This document shows, in pieces, positions 25,257 through 36,111 of a DNA stretch of 64,000 nucleotides (positions within the stretch are counted from its first letter, which is position 1; the number at the start of each line of letters is the position of its first letter). The stretch lies in NCBI RefSeq assembly GCF_003732225.1, contig NZ_MOBJ01000008.1, positions 62,001 to 126,000 on the forward strand, in the 5' to 3' direction. The notes under the pieces were generated by a model. It searched no databases. It was not told the origin of the DNA and worked only from the letters and a program-made list of their open reading frames with translations. The position numbers and the translations under genes were made by a program. Source of the stretch: Pseudomonas brassicacearum (GTDB taxonomy: Bacteria; Pseudomonadota; Gammaproteobacteria; Pseudomonadales; Pseudomonadaceae).

Positions 25257-26451
25257 GGAAACTCTGAAAAAGACTTCCCGAATCTGGTGAAATAACCGCC
25301 TCACACGGACCCAACGGCTGAGCTCCGATGAAACAGATGTCCTTCGCCGATGCCGAGTATGCCGGCAAACGTAAGCAGACCCGCCGTGAGTGCTTCCTGA
25401 TCGAGATGGATCAGGTCGGTCGTGCCCTGGAAGGGTTTGATTGCCTTGATCTAACCGCATTATCCGAAGGGCGACGGCGGTCGTCCGGCGTACCCGTTGA
25501 TGGCCATATTGCGGGCTCATCTAATGCAGAACTGGTTCGGTTACAGCGATCCGGCGATGGAAGAAGCACTCTACGAAACCACGATTCTGCGCCAGTTTTC
25601 CGGGCTGCACCTGGATCGTATTCCCGATGAAACCACGATCCTCAACTTCCGGCCCTTGCTGGAGAAACATGAGTTGTCGGGCGGGATCTTGCAAGTCATC
25701 AACGGCTATCTGGGTGATCGTGGTTTGATGCTGCGCCAAGGCACAGTGGTCGACGCAACGATCATTCATGCGCCGAATTCGACCAAGAACAAGGACGGCA
25801 AACGCGACCCTGAAATGCATCAAACCAAGAAAGGAAACCAATACTTTTTTGGAATGAAAGCGCACATCGACGTCGATGCCGAGTCAGGTTTAGTCCATAG
25901 TCTGGTGGGCACGGCGGCCAATGTGGCGGACGTGACACAGGTCGATCAGTTGCTACACGGCGAGGAAACTTACGTCTGCGGCGATGCGGGTTACACCGGA
26001 GTGGACAAGCGAGCTGAGCATCAGGATCGCCAGATGATCCGGTCGATTGCCGCACGGCCCAGTAGATATAAAAAGCATGGAAAAAAGAGTTTGATCGGTC
26101 GCATGCGACGCAAGATCGAATACGCGAAAGCACACGTCCGAGCGAAGGTTGAACCCCTTTTCGAGTGATCAAGCGTCAGTTTGGTTATACGAAAGTACGC
26201 TTTCGTGGTCTGGCGAAAAACATTGCGCAGCAGATGACATTGTTTACCTTGTCGAATCTGTGGATGGTGCGAAAGCGGTTGTTGAGTGCAGGAAAAGTGC
26301 GCCTGTAGTGTTGGGCCAATCGTCCTGAAACAGCGCGACCAGAGGAAAGAACCGTGAATTAAAGACAGGATGGGTCTGCTTTTCGGCCGCCTTGGATTTT
26401 TTGAACTTCAACAGCAAGAGCATCAAAATCGGTGGATACTTCAGACCTTCA
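25257..26451 (+). mobile_element. Degenerate IS5-type insertion sequence
   Basis: The left end reads GGAAACTCTGAAAAAG. The right end, in reverse complement, reads TGAAGGTCTGAAGTAT, an imperfect inverted repeat sharing GAA..TCTGAA. Both ends abut TTAA (25253-25256 and 26452-26455). This fits the 4-bp YTAR target duplication of IS5 elements. The length of 1195 bp is normal for the group. It carries one transposase reading frame, now broken. The IS66 sequence interrupted at 25252 does not obviously resume after 26455, so a deletion on that side is likely. Confidence 0.75.
25328..26308 (+). pseudogene. IS5-family DDE transposase, frameshifted
   Basis: The product starts MKQMSFADAEYAGKRKQTRRE, typical of IS5-group transposases. 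The frame is lost between about 25410 and 25500 and resumes as LMAILRAHLMQNWFGYSDPAMEEALYET. The DDE-region motifs VDATIIHAP, KRDPEMHQTKKG, HIDVDAESGLVHS and DAGYTGVDKR are present. A second frameshift near 26155 splits the conserved [13 protein letters not shown] segment. The tail [19 protein letters not shown] runs in another frame to the TAG at 26306-26308. It is not expected to be active. Confidence 0.85.
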
Positions 26452-26455
26452 TTAA

Positions 26456-26708
26456 CAGTCTAATCCGCAGCTGAAAACAATAAAAATAGCACTATTGCCC
26501 GCAGCACCCCGCAGCTCAACTTAAACATTTAGAAGTGCATTTTTTCACGACCCGCCCCCTCAAACACGTTAGCCTCCAGTCCGCAGCCAAACACACCAGA
26601 ACTCTTAACTTTAAATAAGTTCGCTGCACTACGTTCGCGCGCCAATAACCCCTGTCACGATCAACAAGGGCAAAAACGCGCCTTTACTTTATATATTGGA
26701 ACTTACCC
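26456..26708. other. AT-rich gap upstream of the halovibrin-like gene
   Basis: No gene is recognisable here. The stretch is AT-rich, starts at the IS5 right flank and presumably holds the promoter of the secreted protein gene that follows. TTTATATATTGG at about 26690-26701 lies immediately ahead of its start and includes the GGA of the ribosome site. No IS66 sequence continues past the insertion point. Confidence 0.4.
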
Positions 26709-27626
26709 ATGAAATCACGAATGAAACTTTCTTTAACCATGGCCTGCCTGATAACGGCCGGTTTTACAGCTCATCTTTACGCAGACAACGACACGTTCGG
26801 CACCCAGATCAGCGCACAGGTCACCGCGAACTATGCGGATACCCGTGACTCCTGCGGTAGCTACGCACAACCGGCTTTCGCCTGTTCAGGCGTCATCATC
26901 AGGTCCACGCGTTATTCGGATGCCTATCGTTCGTGGGAGCCCAGCCCAAAATCCAAAGCGTCCGGAGGGGTATCGTTTTCTTACCTCAGGGCCGACTCGA
27001 AGTTCAACGAAATGGCGGGGGTAGGTCGGAACGGCTTCATCCGCTACCCGGATCATCAAATGCCTGCCGGAATGAATCGCACACAAGTTATTTGTGCCTT
27101 CCCGATTGATGGCGGCAGTGATGAACGGCAAGTATTAGGGTGCGACGACTCCAACCTGACCCCTGAGTTTGAAAGCAGTTGCCAACGACAAGGAATCACC
27201 ACCGCCGAACAGTGGTATGCATTTTATCTCAAAAACGACAAGTCACATCATCGCCAGTGTTCTTTCGATGTACTCACCGGCCCAACCGGTCCCGCGGCAA
27301 AAGAGTTCATTGAAACTCTGCGGGCGATGCAATACATACAAGATGAAAGTTTTGGCTCCCTGGGAAAGAGCAATAACGAGTTACGCATAGCCACATGGGC
27401 AGATGGCCTTGGAAAAGCTTTTCCGGTGATGTCGTTCTTTTACATTGAAGGTGGCCTTGAGGCCGCACAAAAAGATCAAAAGGCATTCCATGCAGAAACA
27501 GGAAGATTTGTTCCAATCCTGAACGTCACGTTGCCTCGGTCCCCCTCGGAGGACGCGACATTTACCTACCTTCCTTCTGACCAGCTCGCGCTGAACGACA
27601 GGTCAGGTCAGTCAAGTCACCGCTAA
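26709..27626 (+). CDS. Secreted halovibrin (HvnA)-like protein
   Basis: 305 aa with a clear Sec signal peptide: MKSRMK, then a hydrophobic core and cleavage near LYADN (about residue 25). The mature part shows ANYADTRDSCG, PAFACSGVIIRST, SGGVSFSYLRADSKF, ICAFPIDG, CQRQGITTAEQWYAFYL, QCSFDV and FFYIEGGLEAAQKDQ. I associate this pattern with proteins annotated halovibrin HvnA in pseudomonads and vibrios. Halovibrins were described as secreted NAD-acting enzymes of Vibrio fischeri. Activity of this protein is not established by sequence, and the family call is from memory. At least five cysteines suggest disulphides. It is a single gene with a strong hairpin after the stop. Confidence 0.6.
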   Translation: MKSRMKLSLTMACLITAGFTAHLYADNDTFGTQISAQVTANYADTRDSCGSYAQPAFACSGVIIRSTRYSDAYRSWEPSPKSKASGGVSFSYLRADSKFNEMAGVGRNGFIRYPDHQMPAGMNRTQVICAFPIDGGSDERQVLGCDDSNLTPEFESSCQRQGITTAEQWYAFYLKNDKSHHRQCSFDVLTGPTGPAAKEFIETLRAMQYIQDESFGSLGKSNNELRIATWADGLGKAFPVMSFFYIEGGLEAAQKDQKAFHAETGRFVPILNVTLPRSPSEDATFTYLPSDQLALNDRSGQSSHR

Positions 27627-27643
27627 AGCGATACGGCTCGTAT

Positions 27644-27674
27644 GATCGTTCCCACGCAGAGCGTGGGAACGATC
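27644..27674. terminator. Perfect 14-bp hairpin after the halovibrin-like gene
   Basis: GATCGTTCCCACGC (27644-27657) and GCGTGGGAACGATC (27661-27674) pair exactly around the 3-base loop AGA, 18 bases after the stop codon. The GTTCCCACGC motif belongs to a family of Pseudomonas palindromic repeats. There is no T-tract, so it may act as an mRNA-stabilising repeat rather than a true intrinsic terminator. Confidence 0.65.
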
Positions 27675-27699
27675 CACATAAATAGCTGGTAGATCAACA

Positions 27700-27730
27700 G
27701 ATCGCAGCCTTTGGCAGCTCCTACGCGAGC
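27700..27730. repeat. Single REP-like unit (ATCGCAGCC..GGCAGCTCCTAC type)
   Basis: ATCGCAGCCTTTGGCAGCTCCTACGCGAGC is a variant of the repeat seen at 38926-38953 and, as an inverted pair, at 44515-44588. It lies in the gap between the halovibrin-like gene and the Gfo/Idh gene. Confidence 0.65.
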
Positions 27731-27757
27731 GAACATGAATTCCATATCTTGCAATAA

Positions 27758-27773
27758 TCGAATTTATATTCCA
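27758..27773. promoter_or_regulatory. Putative IolR-type operator (one mismatch)
   Basis: The other strand reads TGGAA-TATAAA-TTCGA. This matches the TGGAA-N6-TTCCA palindrome found upstream of iolC and upstream of the inositol binding-protein gene at all but one base of the arms. It lies 42 bases before the Gfo/Idh start codon at 27815. The binding protein is inferred to be the RpiR-type regulator at 62.7 kb. Confidence 0.45.
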
Positions 27774-27814
27774 TAAATAGGCATCCTGAAAACAATAATC
27801 CAAAGGACCCTGTT

Positions 27815-28930
27815 ATGCGCGAACTCGGAATCGGACTCATCGGCACAGGCTTCATGGGGCGCGCCCATGCCTTGGCCTTTCGTAACGTCAGTGCGGCATT
27901 CGAGCTGCCCTTCACGCTTCGCCTCGCCGCCCTTGCCGACGCCGATCCTGTTCGCGCACAAGCGTGTGCCACTGCCTGGGGTTTCGAGCAGGTCCACAGT
28001 GACTGGCAGCAGTTGATCGACAATCCCAAGGTCAACCTGATCGCCATCACCACCCCCAATCATCTTCACTACCCCATGGCCATGGCAGCTCTGGCGGCAG
28101 GCAAACCGGTGTACTGCGAAAAACCGCTGGCGGTCAGTCTTGAACAAGCCAGCGCCATGCACCTGGCGGCCAAAGCCGCCGGTGTGGTCACCCGTGTGGG
28201 CTACAACTACCAGCACAACCCGATCATTGGATTGGCCCGCGACCTGATTCGAAACGGCGAGCTTGGCGAGATCATCAGTTTTCAGGGCGAGTTCAGTGAA
28301 GACTTCATGGCCAACCCGGCGTCACCCTGGTCATGGCGTTGTGAAGCCGGGCATGCCGGCGGCGCGCTGGCGGATCTGGGCAGTCATTTGCTGGCCATGG
28401 CGCGCTATCTGCTGGGCGATGTCGAGGCCGTGTGCGCCGATACCCAGACAGTGCATCGCCAGCGCCCAGCCACGGCAGGCAGCCCGGAACAACGCAGCAT
28501 TGCCGTCGACGATCAGGCCCACGCCTTGCTGCGTTTCGCCAGCGGCGCTCGCGGGACCTTCAGCAGCAGCTGGCTCAAGCATGGCTACAAGAATCATCTG
28601 AGCTTCGAGATCAGTGGTACCCAAGGCACCCTGGCGTTCGATCAGGAACGCTTGAATGAGTTACGCCTGTGCCGCGTCGGCGAGGGCGGTTTCCAGCGTT
28701 TGCTGGCCGGGCCGAACCTGCCCGGCTACGCGGCGTTCAGTCCTGCACCGGGGCATCAATTGGGCTACAACGAGTTGAAGACGCTGGAGGTGCATGAGCT
28801 GATCATGGCCTTGGCCGGGCAAGGCCAGAACGGCACTGACTTCGAGCAAGCCTTTGAAGTGGAACGCTTGGCAGCGGCGATTCGATTGGCGGCGCGGGAA
28901 CAGCGCTGGGTCAATGTCAGGGAAGTCTGA
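27815..28930 (+). CDS. Gfo/Idh/MocA family oxidoreductase
   Basis: 371 aa. The N-terminal Rossmann fold has GLIGTGFMGRAHA (NAD(P)-binding), ITTPNHLHYPMAMAALAAGKPVYCEKPLA with the EKP motif, and the C-terminal substrate domain has GGALADLGSHLL with the usual D..xH pair. Members oxidise cyclic or linear polyols such as inositols and other sugars. An upstream operator-like palindrome shared with the iol locus suggests an inositol-type substrate (for example scyllo-inositol), but this is inference. AAAGGA lies 8 bases before the ATG. It converges with the FAD protein gene, 18 bases between stops. Confidence 0.88.
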   Translation: MRELGIGLIGTGFMGRAHALAFRNVSAAFELPFTLRLAALADADPVRAQACATAWGFEQVHSDWQQLIDNPKVNLIAITTPNHLHYPMAMAALAAGKPVYCEKPLAVSLEQASAMHLAAKAAGVVTRVGYNYQHNPIIGLARDLIRNGELGEIISFQGEFSEDFMANPASPWSWRCEAGHAGGALADLGSHLLAMARYLLGDVEAVCADTQTVHRQRPATAGSPEQRSIAVDDQAHALLRFASGARGTFSSSWLKHGYKNHLSFEISGTQGTLAFDQERLNELRLCRVGEGGFQRLLAGPNLPGYAAFSPAPGHQLGYNELKTLEVHELIMALAGQGQNGTDFEQAFEVERLAAAIRLAAREQRWVNVREV

Positions 28931-28948
28931 TCGCGGCACCGCGCCTGC

Positions 28949-30376
28949 TCAGCGCACCAATCGCTGCGCCAACACCTTGGCCTGACTCGCCACGTCTGTC
29001 ACCGCCGTGCTCTCCCACCACATCCCGCGCAGTGGTGGGCCCATGGCGAACAAGCGGGTCGATACCTGCCCCTCGGCATCCAGCACTGCGCCATCCACAT
29101 CCGCCGCGATCCCCAACGCCAATGGCCCCGGACGAATCAATCCGCGGGCCAACAGCTGCTGCGGTAACGCTCGGTCGACCCGGCGCCAGTCGTATTCGAT
29201 GCCACTGGAGTTGATCAGCGCGTCGCCACTGACCACCGTCACTTCGGACTCCCCGCGACGACGAATGCGAATACTCACCCGACCCTCCATCGCGGGTGCC
29301 AGCCCCTTGAACGAAGCAGCCTGAATCCGCAACCGCCCTTCCTGGTGCAAACGCCCCACCAATTCGGCACTCAAGGGCGGCGAACGGTGATGGTGGCTTT
29401 CCCACCATGGCCGCACATGCCGCACGAACTGCCGGCGCTGCACGTCCGTTGCCTGGCTCCACAGTCGCCCGATATGGGCGCGCACGGTATCCAGTGGCGC
29501 CTGCCAGTCGATACCGTCCGCCATCGCTGCACGGCAATGACGTCGCAGTTCGTGCATCAACTGACGAGGGCTGCGTATGTCAGGATCTTCTGCGAGAAAA
29601 TCCTCCCACGCCGGTGGCTGACGCCGCACATGGGGCAACAAGCCGTGACGGGAAAACACTTCGATCGGCCCACGATGCCCGGCCTGCTCCAGCGACACTA
29701 CGGCATCGACCATGGTCAGGCCCGAACCGATGATCAGCACCGTTGATTGCGGATCAAGCTGCGTCATCGCTGCCACATCCCAAGGGTCCACGGCGGCGGC
29801 GTTCAAGCCACTGGATTCGGTTTGTGGGGTTCGCGCCGCCGGGAACAAACCGGTGGCCAGTACCGCAAACCCGCCGCGCAACTGTGTGCCATCACTCAAC
29901 GTCAACAACGTGGCATGTTCTTCGGTTTGCAGATCGACCACCTCCCCGCGCACATGCTCGACGCTTGAGCCATGCAGTGCGCCGACTGCCTTGGCTTCAG
30001 CCAAACGTTGCTGCACATACAGACCAAAAATGCCCCGAGGCGGGAACAATTCGGCGACCGGCACTGACTGCTGGTCCGACTCGGGCCAACCGCCGCTCGC
30101 GATAAACGCGCTCAGCCATTGGGTCAGGTCATCGGCGTTGTCCGGATCGACACTCATCCGTGCGGCATTACCGTTCAGCGTATGGCCCAGCTCAACCGCG
30201 CTGTAGGCTTCGCCCCGGCCCAACTCGGCGCGGGGTTCGATCACCAGCACCTGACGCTTGCCAGGCAAGCGCAGCAACTGCGCGGCCAGCAACGCGCCGC
30301 TCAGGCCACCACCGACGATCAGGATGTCGGCGTTGCGGAGGGTGTTTGTTGCCTGTCCGCCTGGGGTTTCACTCAT
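28949..30376 (-). CDS. FAD/NAD(P)-binding protein
   Basis: 475 aa. The N-terminus has the dinucleotide motif ILIVGGGLSGALLAAQLLR (GxGxxG type) followed by an acidic strand end (VIEPRAELGRGEAYS). A second nucleotide fold begins VLIIGSGLTMVDAVVSLEQAGHRG. NSSGIEYDW near the C-terminus is also typical. This is the NAD_binding_9 type of uncharacterised pseudomonad flavoproteins, resembling hydroxylases and lysine/ornithine monooxygenases in architecture. The substrate is unknown. A GTG start at 30415 is possible, but the ATG at 30376 leaves the Rossmann motif at the expected distance. Confidence 0.8.
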   Translation of the reverse strand: MSETPGGQATNTLRNADILIVGGGLSGALLAAQLLRLPGKRQVLVIEPRAELGRGEAYSAVELGHTLNGNAARMSVDPDNADDLTQWLSAFIASGGWPESDQQSVPVAELFPPRGIFGLYVQQRLAEAKAVGALHGSSVEHVRGEVVDLQTEEHATLLTLSDGTQLRGGFAVLATGLFPAARTPQTESSGLNAAAVDPWDVAAMTQLDPQSTVLIIGSGLTMVDAVVSLEQAGHRGPIEVFSRHGLLPHVRRQPPAWEDFLAEDPDIRSPRQLMHELRRHCRAAMADGIDWQAPLDTVRAHIGRLWSQATDVQRRQFVRHVRPWWESHHHRSPPLSAELVGRLHQEGRLRIQAASFKGLAPAMEGRVSIRIRRRGESEVTVVSGDALINSSGIEYDWRRVDRALPQQLLARGLIRPGPLALGIAADVDGAVLDAEGQVSTRLFAMGPPLRGMWWESTAVTDVASQAKVLAQRLVR

Positions 30377-30487
30377 TGACTGCTCGCTGGTCCGTGTTTG
30401 TCTGAAATGTATCACCCGATGGCTAATAGCGTGGCTGCTGCGCAGTCAATCGCGGGCAAGGGCTAAATGGGCCGAGGGTGGCAATCA

Positions 30488-30889
30488 TCACAGTCTGGAG
30501 CACACCCCGACATAGAGAATCTCGCAAAGGTCGGGCTGACCATCAATCAAATACTGCAAGCGAACCTCTCTATTCAAACTCTTTACCCATAGGGCAGAGG
30601 GAATTGTAAAGCTTAGGCAGCCCGAGCCCACGATCTCCTTGGCGTCACTCCATGAAGTGACGCCGTCACAAAACTGAAGAGTAAGTCTGGCCCCCATGCA
30701 CATACCCCGGCTCAAGGCCACGTAGACCTCGGCGCCCCCAAGAATATCCTCTAGAAAGATGCAGTCGCGATACGCTGACGGCAGGCTCGGGGCGGGAAGT
30801 TTTTGTATTGGGAGCATGAGACTTTTGAGCCCTTTCAGCTGATAAATCCGGATGATTTCGAGTACAACAGCGCGCAGCCGTTCACTCAC
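30488..30889 (-). CDS. Hypothetical protein
   Basis: 133 aa from a GTG start, or 109 aa from the ATG at 30817. Nothing catalytic is visible. The LPAPSLPSAYRDCIFLEDILGGAEVYVA region followed by GARLTLQFCDG and ALWVKSLN recalls the short beta-rich repeats in large pseudomonad surface or toxin-associated proteins, so this may be a detached fragment of such a gene. No good ribosome site was found for either start. It may not be expressed. Confidence 0.4.
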   Translation of the reverse strand: MSERLRAVVLEIIRIYQLKGLKSLMLPIQKLPAPSLPSAYRDCIFLEDILGGAEVYVALSRGMCMGARLTLQFCDGVTSWSDAKEIVGSGCLSFTIPSALWVKSLNREVRLQYLIDGQPDLCEILYVGVCSRL

Positions 30890-30993
30890 AAGTCATTAGC
30901 CTTCAGTATCAGAACTTCGTCTACTGTCAGAACTTACAGGTCGGCAGATTTAACAGCTATTTTGACCGAGACGGAGCAACAAAATGTTGCTGG

Positions 30994-31569
30994 TCAGATC
31001 ACCACATTGCGCACGAACCTGGTCGCCACGACACCATCATTGCGATAGGCGTGAGGCCGGTTACTGGCGAAGCTTAAGAACTCACCCATCGCAAGGATCC
31101 GCTCCTCATCCCCCAGCACCAGCGTCAGGCTGCCTTCAAACACATACAGCTGTTCACTCCAGCCATCGGCATCCGGCTCCGAAAGGTATTGCTCGCCCGG
31201 CTCCAGCCGCCATTCCCAGAGTTCGACTTCGCGGCTGGCATTAGCCTTGGCCAACAGCACGGCTTTGCTGCCGGGAATCAATCCGGCCCACGCCAGTTCG
31301 TTGATGCGGCTCGGGTCGCGCACTTCGGGGGCCTGGATCAGGTCGCTGAACGCCACGTCCAACGCTTCGGCCACCCGGTCGAGGGTGGTCAGGCTGACAT
31401 TTTTCTCGCCGGCTTCGATGGCCACGAGCATTCGCCGGCTGACCCCGGATTTTTCCGCCAATGCGGTCTGGCTCAGCTCTGCGGCATGCCGCAGGCGCCG
31501 GACGTTCTGGCTGACGTGTTGCAGGACGGAGGCCCGTTGGCCGGAATCTTTGTGCACTATATTGCTCAC
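30994..31569 (-). CDS. XRE-family regulator with C-terminal cupin
   Basis: 191 aa. Residues about 20-75 form an XRE helix-turn-helix (NVRRLRHAAELSQTALAEKSGVSRRMLVAIEAGEKNVSLTTLDRVAEAL). Residues about 110-190 form a small cupin barrel (EWRLEPGEQYLSEPD, EQLYVFEGSLTLVLGDEE). Such proteins are usually local repressors that sense a small ligand with the cupin. It is divergent from the EamA exporter gene, 72 bases apart, so control of that exporter is likely. Confidence 0.88.
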   Translation of the reverse strand: MSNIVHKDSGQRASVLQHVSQNVRRLRHAAELSQTALAEKSGVSRRMLVAIEAGEKNVSLTTLDRVAEALDVAFSDLIQAPEVRDPSRINELAWAGLIPGSKAVLLAKANASREVELWEWRLEPGEQYLSEPDADGWSEQLYVFEGSLTLVLGDEERILAMGEFLSFASNRPHAYRNDGVVATRFVRNVVI

Positions 31570-31641
31570 TTAGTAGGTTTGCGCAGTATACTGCCCATCT
31601 TCGGGCGCATTGTGCGTCCCCCTCAGGTAGTGCGCAAGGCC

Positions 31642-32577
31642 ATGACGTCGGTGAATACTTCCAAACCCTCTGCCCTTTTCTCACGGTTCAGCAAGGCTGA
31701 ATGCGTGCTGGTGCTGATCACCATGGTCTGGGGCGGGACGTTCCTGCTGGTGCAGCATGCGATGACGGTCAGCGGGCCGATGTTTTTCGTCGGCCTGCGC
31801 TTCGCTGCAGCGGCGAGCATTGTCGCGCTGTTCTCCTGGCGCAGCCTGCGTGAGTTGACCCTGTTTGAACTCAAGGCCGGCGCGTTCATTGGCGTGGCGA
31901 TCATGCTCGGTTACGGCCTGCAAACCGTTGGCTTGCAGACCATCCTCAGCAGCCAGTCGGCATTCATCACCGCACTTTACGTGCCGTTCGTGCCTTTGCT
32001 GCAATGGTTGGTACTGGGACGTCGGCCGGGGTTGATGCCGAGCATTGGGATCATGCTGGCGTTCACCGGGTTGATGCTGCTCTCCGGCCCCGCCGGGGCG
32101 TCGTTGAATTTCAGCTCGGGGGAAATCGCCACACTGATCAGCGCCGTCGCCATCGCCGCCGAAATCATCCTGATCAGCACCTATGCTGGCCGAGTCGACG
32201 TGCGTCGGGTCACGGTGGTGCAACTGGCGACCACCTCGGTGCTGGCATTTTTGATGATTGTGCCGACTCAGGAAGCGCTTCCCGGTTTCTCGTGGTTGCT
32301 GCTGGCCAGTGCCGTGGGCCTGGGCGCCGCCAGCGCGGCGATTCAGGTAGCAATGAACTGGGCGCAGAAAAGCGTTTCACCGACCCGCGCGACGCTGATC
32401 TACGCCGGCGAACCGGTCTGGGCCGGTATCGCCGGGCGCCTTGCAGGTGAACGGCTGCCGGGGCTGGCGCTGTTCGGCGCGGGGTTGATTGTCGCGGCGG
32501 TGATCGTTAGTGAGCTCAAGACCAAGGGTAAGGCTGCTGCGACTGAAGAAGAGTTGGAACAGGAAATTCAAGGTTAA
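31642..32577 (+). CDS. EamA/DMT-family transporter
   Basis: 311 aa with ten predicted membrane helices in two EamA repeats. The first begins LVLITMVWGGTFLLVQHAM, and the second ends PTRATLIYAGEPVWAGIAGRLAGERL, a hallmark segment of drug/metabolite exporters. The open frame extends far upstream into the divergent regulator, so the ATG at 31642 is chosen because it places the first helix correctly. The substrate is unknown; family members export amino acids and metabolites. It is probably controlled by the divergent XRE-cupin protein. Confidence 0.85.
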   Translation: MTSVNTSKPSALFSRFSKAECVLVLITMVWGGTFLLVQHAMTVSGPMFFVGLRFAAAASIVALFSWRSLRELTLFELKAGAFIGVAIMLGYGLQTVGLQTILSSQSAFITALYVPFVPLLQWLVLGRRPGLMPSIGIMLAFTGLMLLSGPAGASLNFSSGEIATLISAVAIAAEIILISTYAGRVDVRRVTVVQLATTSVLAFLMIVPTQEALPGFSWLLLASAVGLGAASAAIQVAMNWAQKSVSPTRATLIYAGEPVWAGIAGRLAGERLPGLALFGAGLIVAAVIVSELKTKGKAAATEEELEQEIQG

Positions 32578-32607
32578 GGCGTGAAATCTGCGGTGCTTGA
32601 AAAATAG

Positions 32608-32704
32608 CTATCGCGAGCAAGCTCGCTCCCACATTGGACATGCGTTGTGTCGCGATTGTGTGTACACATCCGGACCCTGTGGGAGCGAGCTTGCTCGCGA
32701 TGGC
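32608..32704. repeat. REPIN (inverted pair of REP units)
   Basis: TCGCGAGCAAGCTCGCTCCCAC at 32611-32632 is matched in inverse orientation at 32678-32700, with about 45 bases between. The whole could fold into one long hairpin with smaller ones inside each arm. It follows the EamA stop by 30 bases and precedes the antiporter operon. Five more copies lie in the iol region. Confidence 0.9.
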
Positions 32705-32848
32705 GTCCGACCGGTCGATCAAGCCCTTCGAAACAATGTGAATCAGGCTTTTTCAGCCTACCTTGTAGGATCCTGCCACAGCTTGGCAGTTGGTGATCCG
32801 GGGCTCGGCACGTATGATCCTTCACAAACTTCCGCAGATTAGAAGCCT

Positions 32849-35766
<2,918 letters not shown>

Positions 35767-35767
<1 letters not shown>

Positions 35768-36111
35768 TGGAAGAAGTCATCGCAATCGCCATTGGCGTAC
35801 TGGCGGCCTCCGGGGTCTGGCTGGTGCTGCGCCCACGGACCTTTCAGGTGGTGATGGGCCTGTGCCTGCTGTCTTACGGGGTCAACCTGTTCATCTTCAG
35901 CATGGGCAGCCTGTTCATCGGCAAAGAGCCGATCATCAAGGACGGCGTGCCGCAAGACCTGCTGCACTACACCGACCCGCTGCCCCAGGCGCTGGTACTC
36001 ACCGCCATCGTCATCAGCTTCGCCATGACCGCATTGTTTCTGGTGGTGCTGCTGGCGTCCCGGGGCCTGACCGGCACCGACCATGTCGATGGCCGGGAGC
36101 CTAAAGAATGA
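35767..36111 (+). CDS. mrpC: Na+/H+ antiporter subunit C
   Basis: 114 aa, three membrane helices, NuoK-like. The segment LVLRPRTFQVVMGLCLLSYGVNLFIFSMG and the late DPLPQALVLTAIVISFAMTALFLVVLL helix are characteristic of MrpC. It is coupled to mrpA by a one-base overlap and to mrpD by a four-base ATGA overlap. Confidence 0.94.

Noticed and set aside
26244..26426. A 60-aa minus-strand frame over the IS5 right end
   Set aside because: It is antisense to the transposase tail and the inverted repeat, with no ribosome site.
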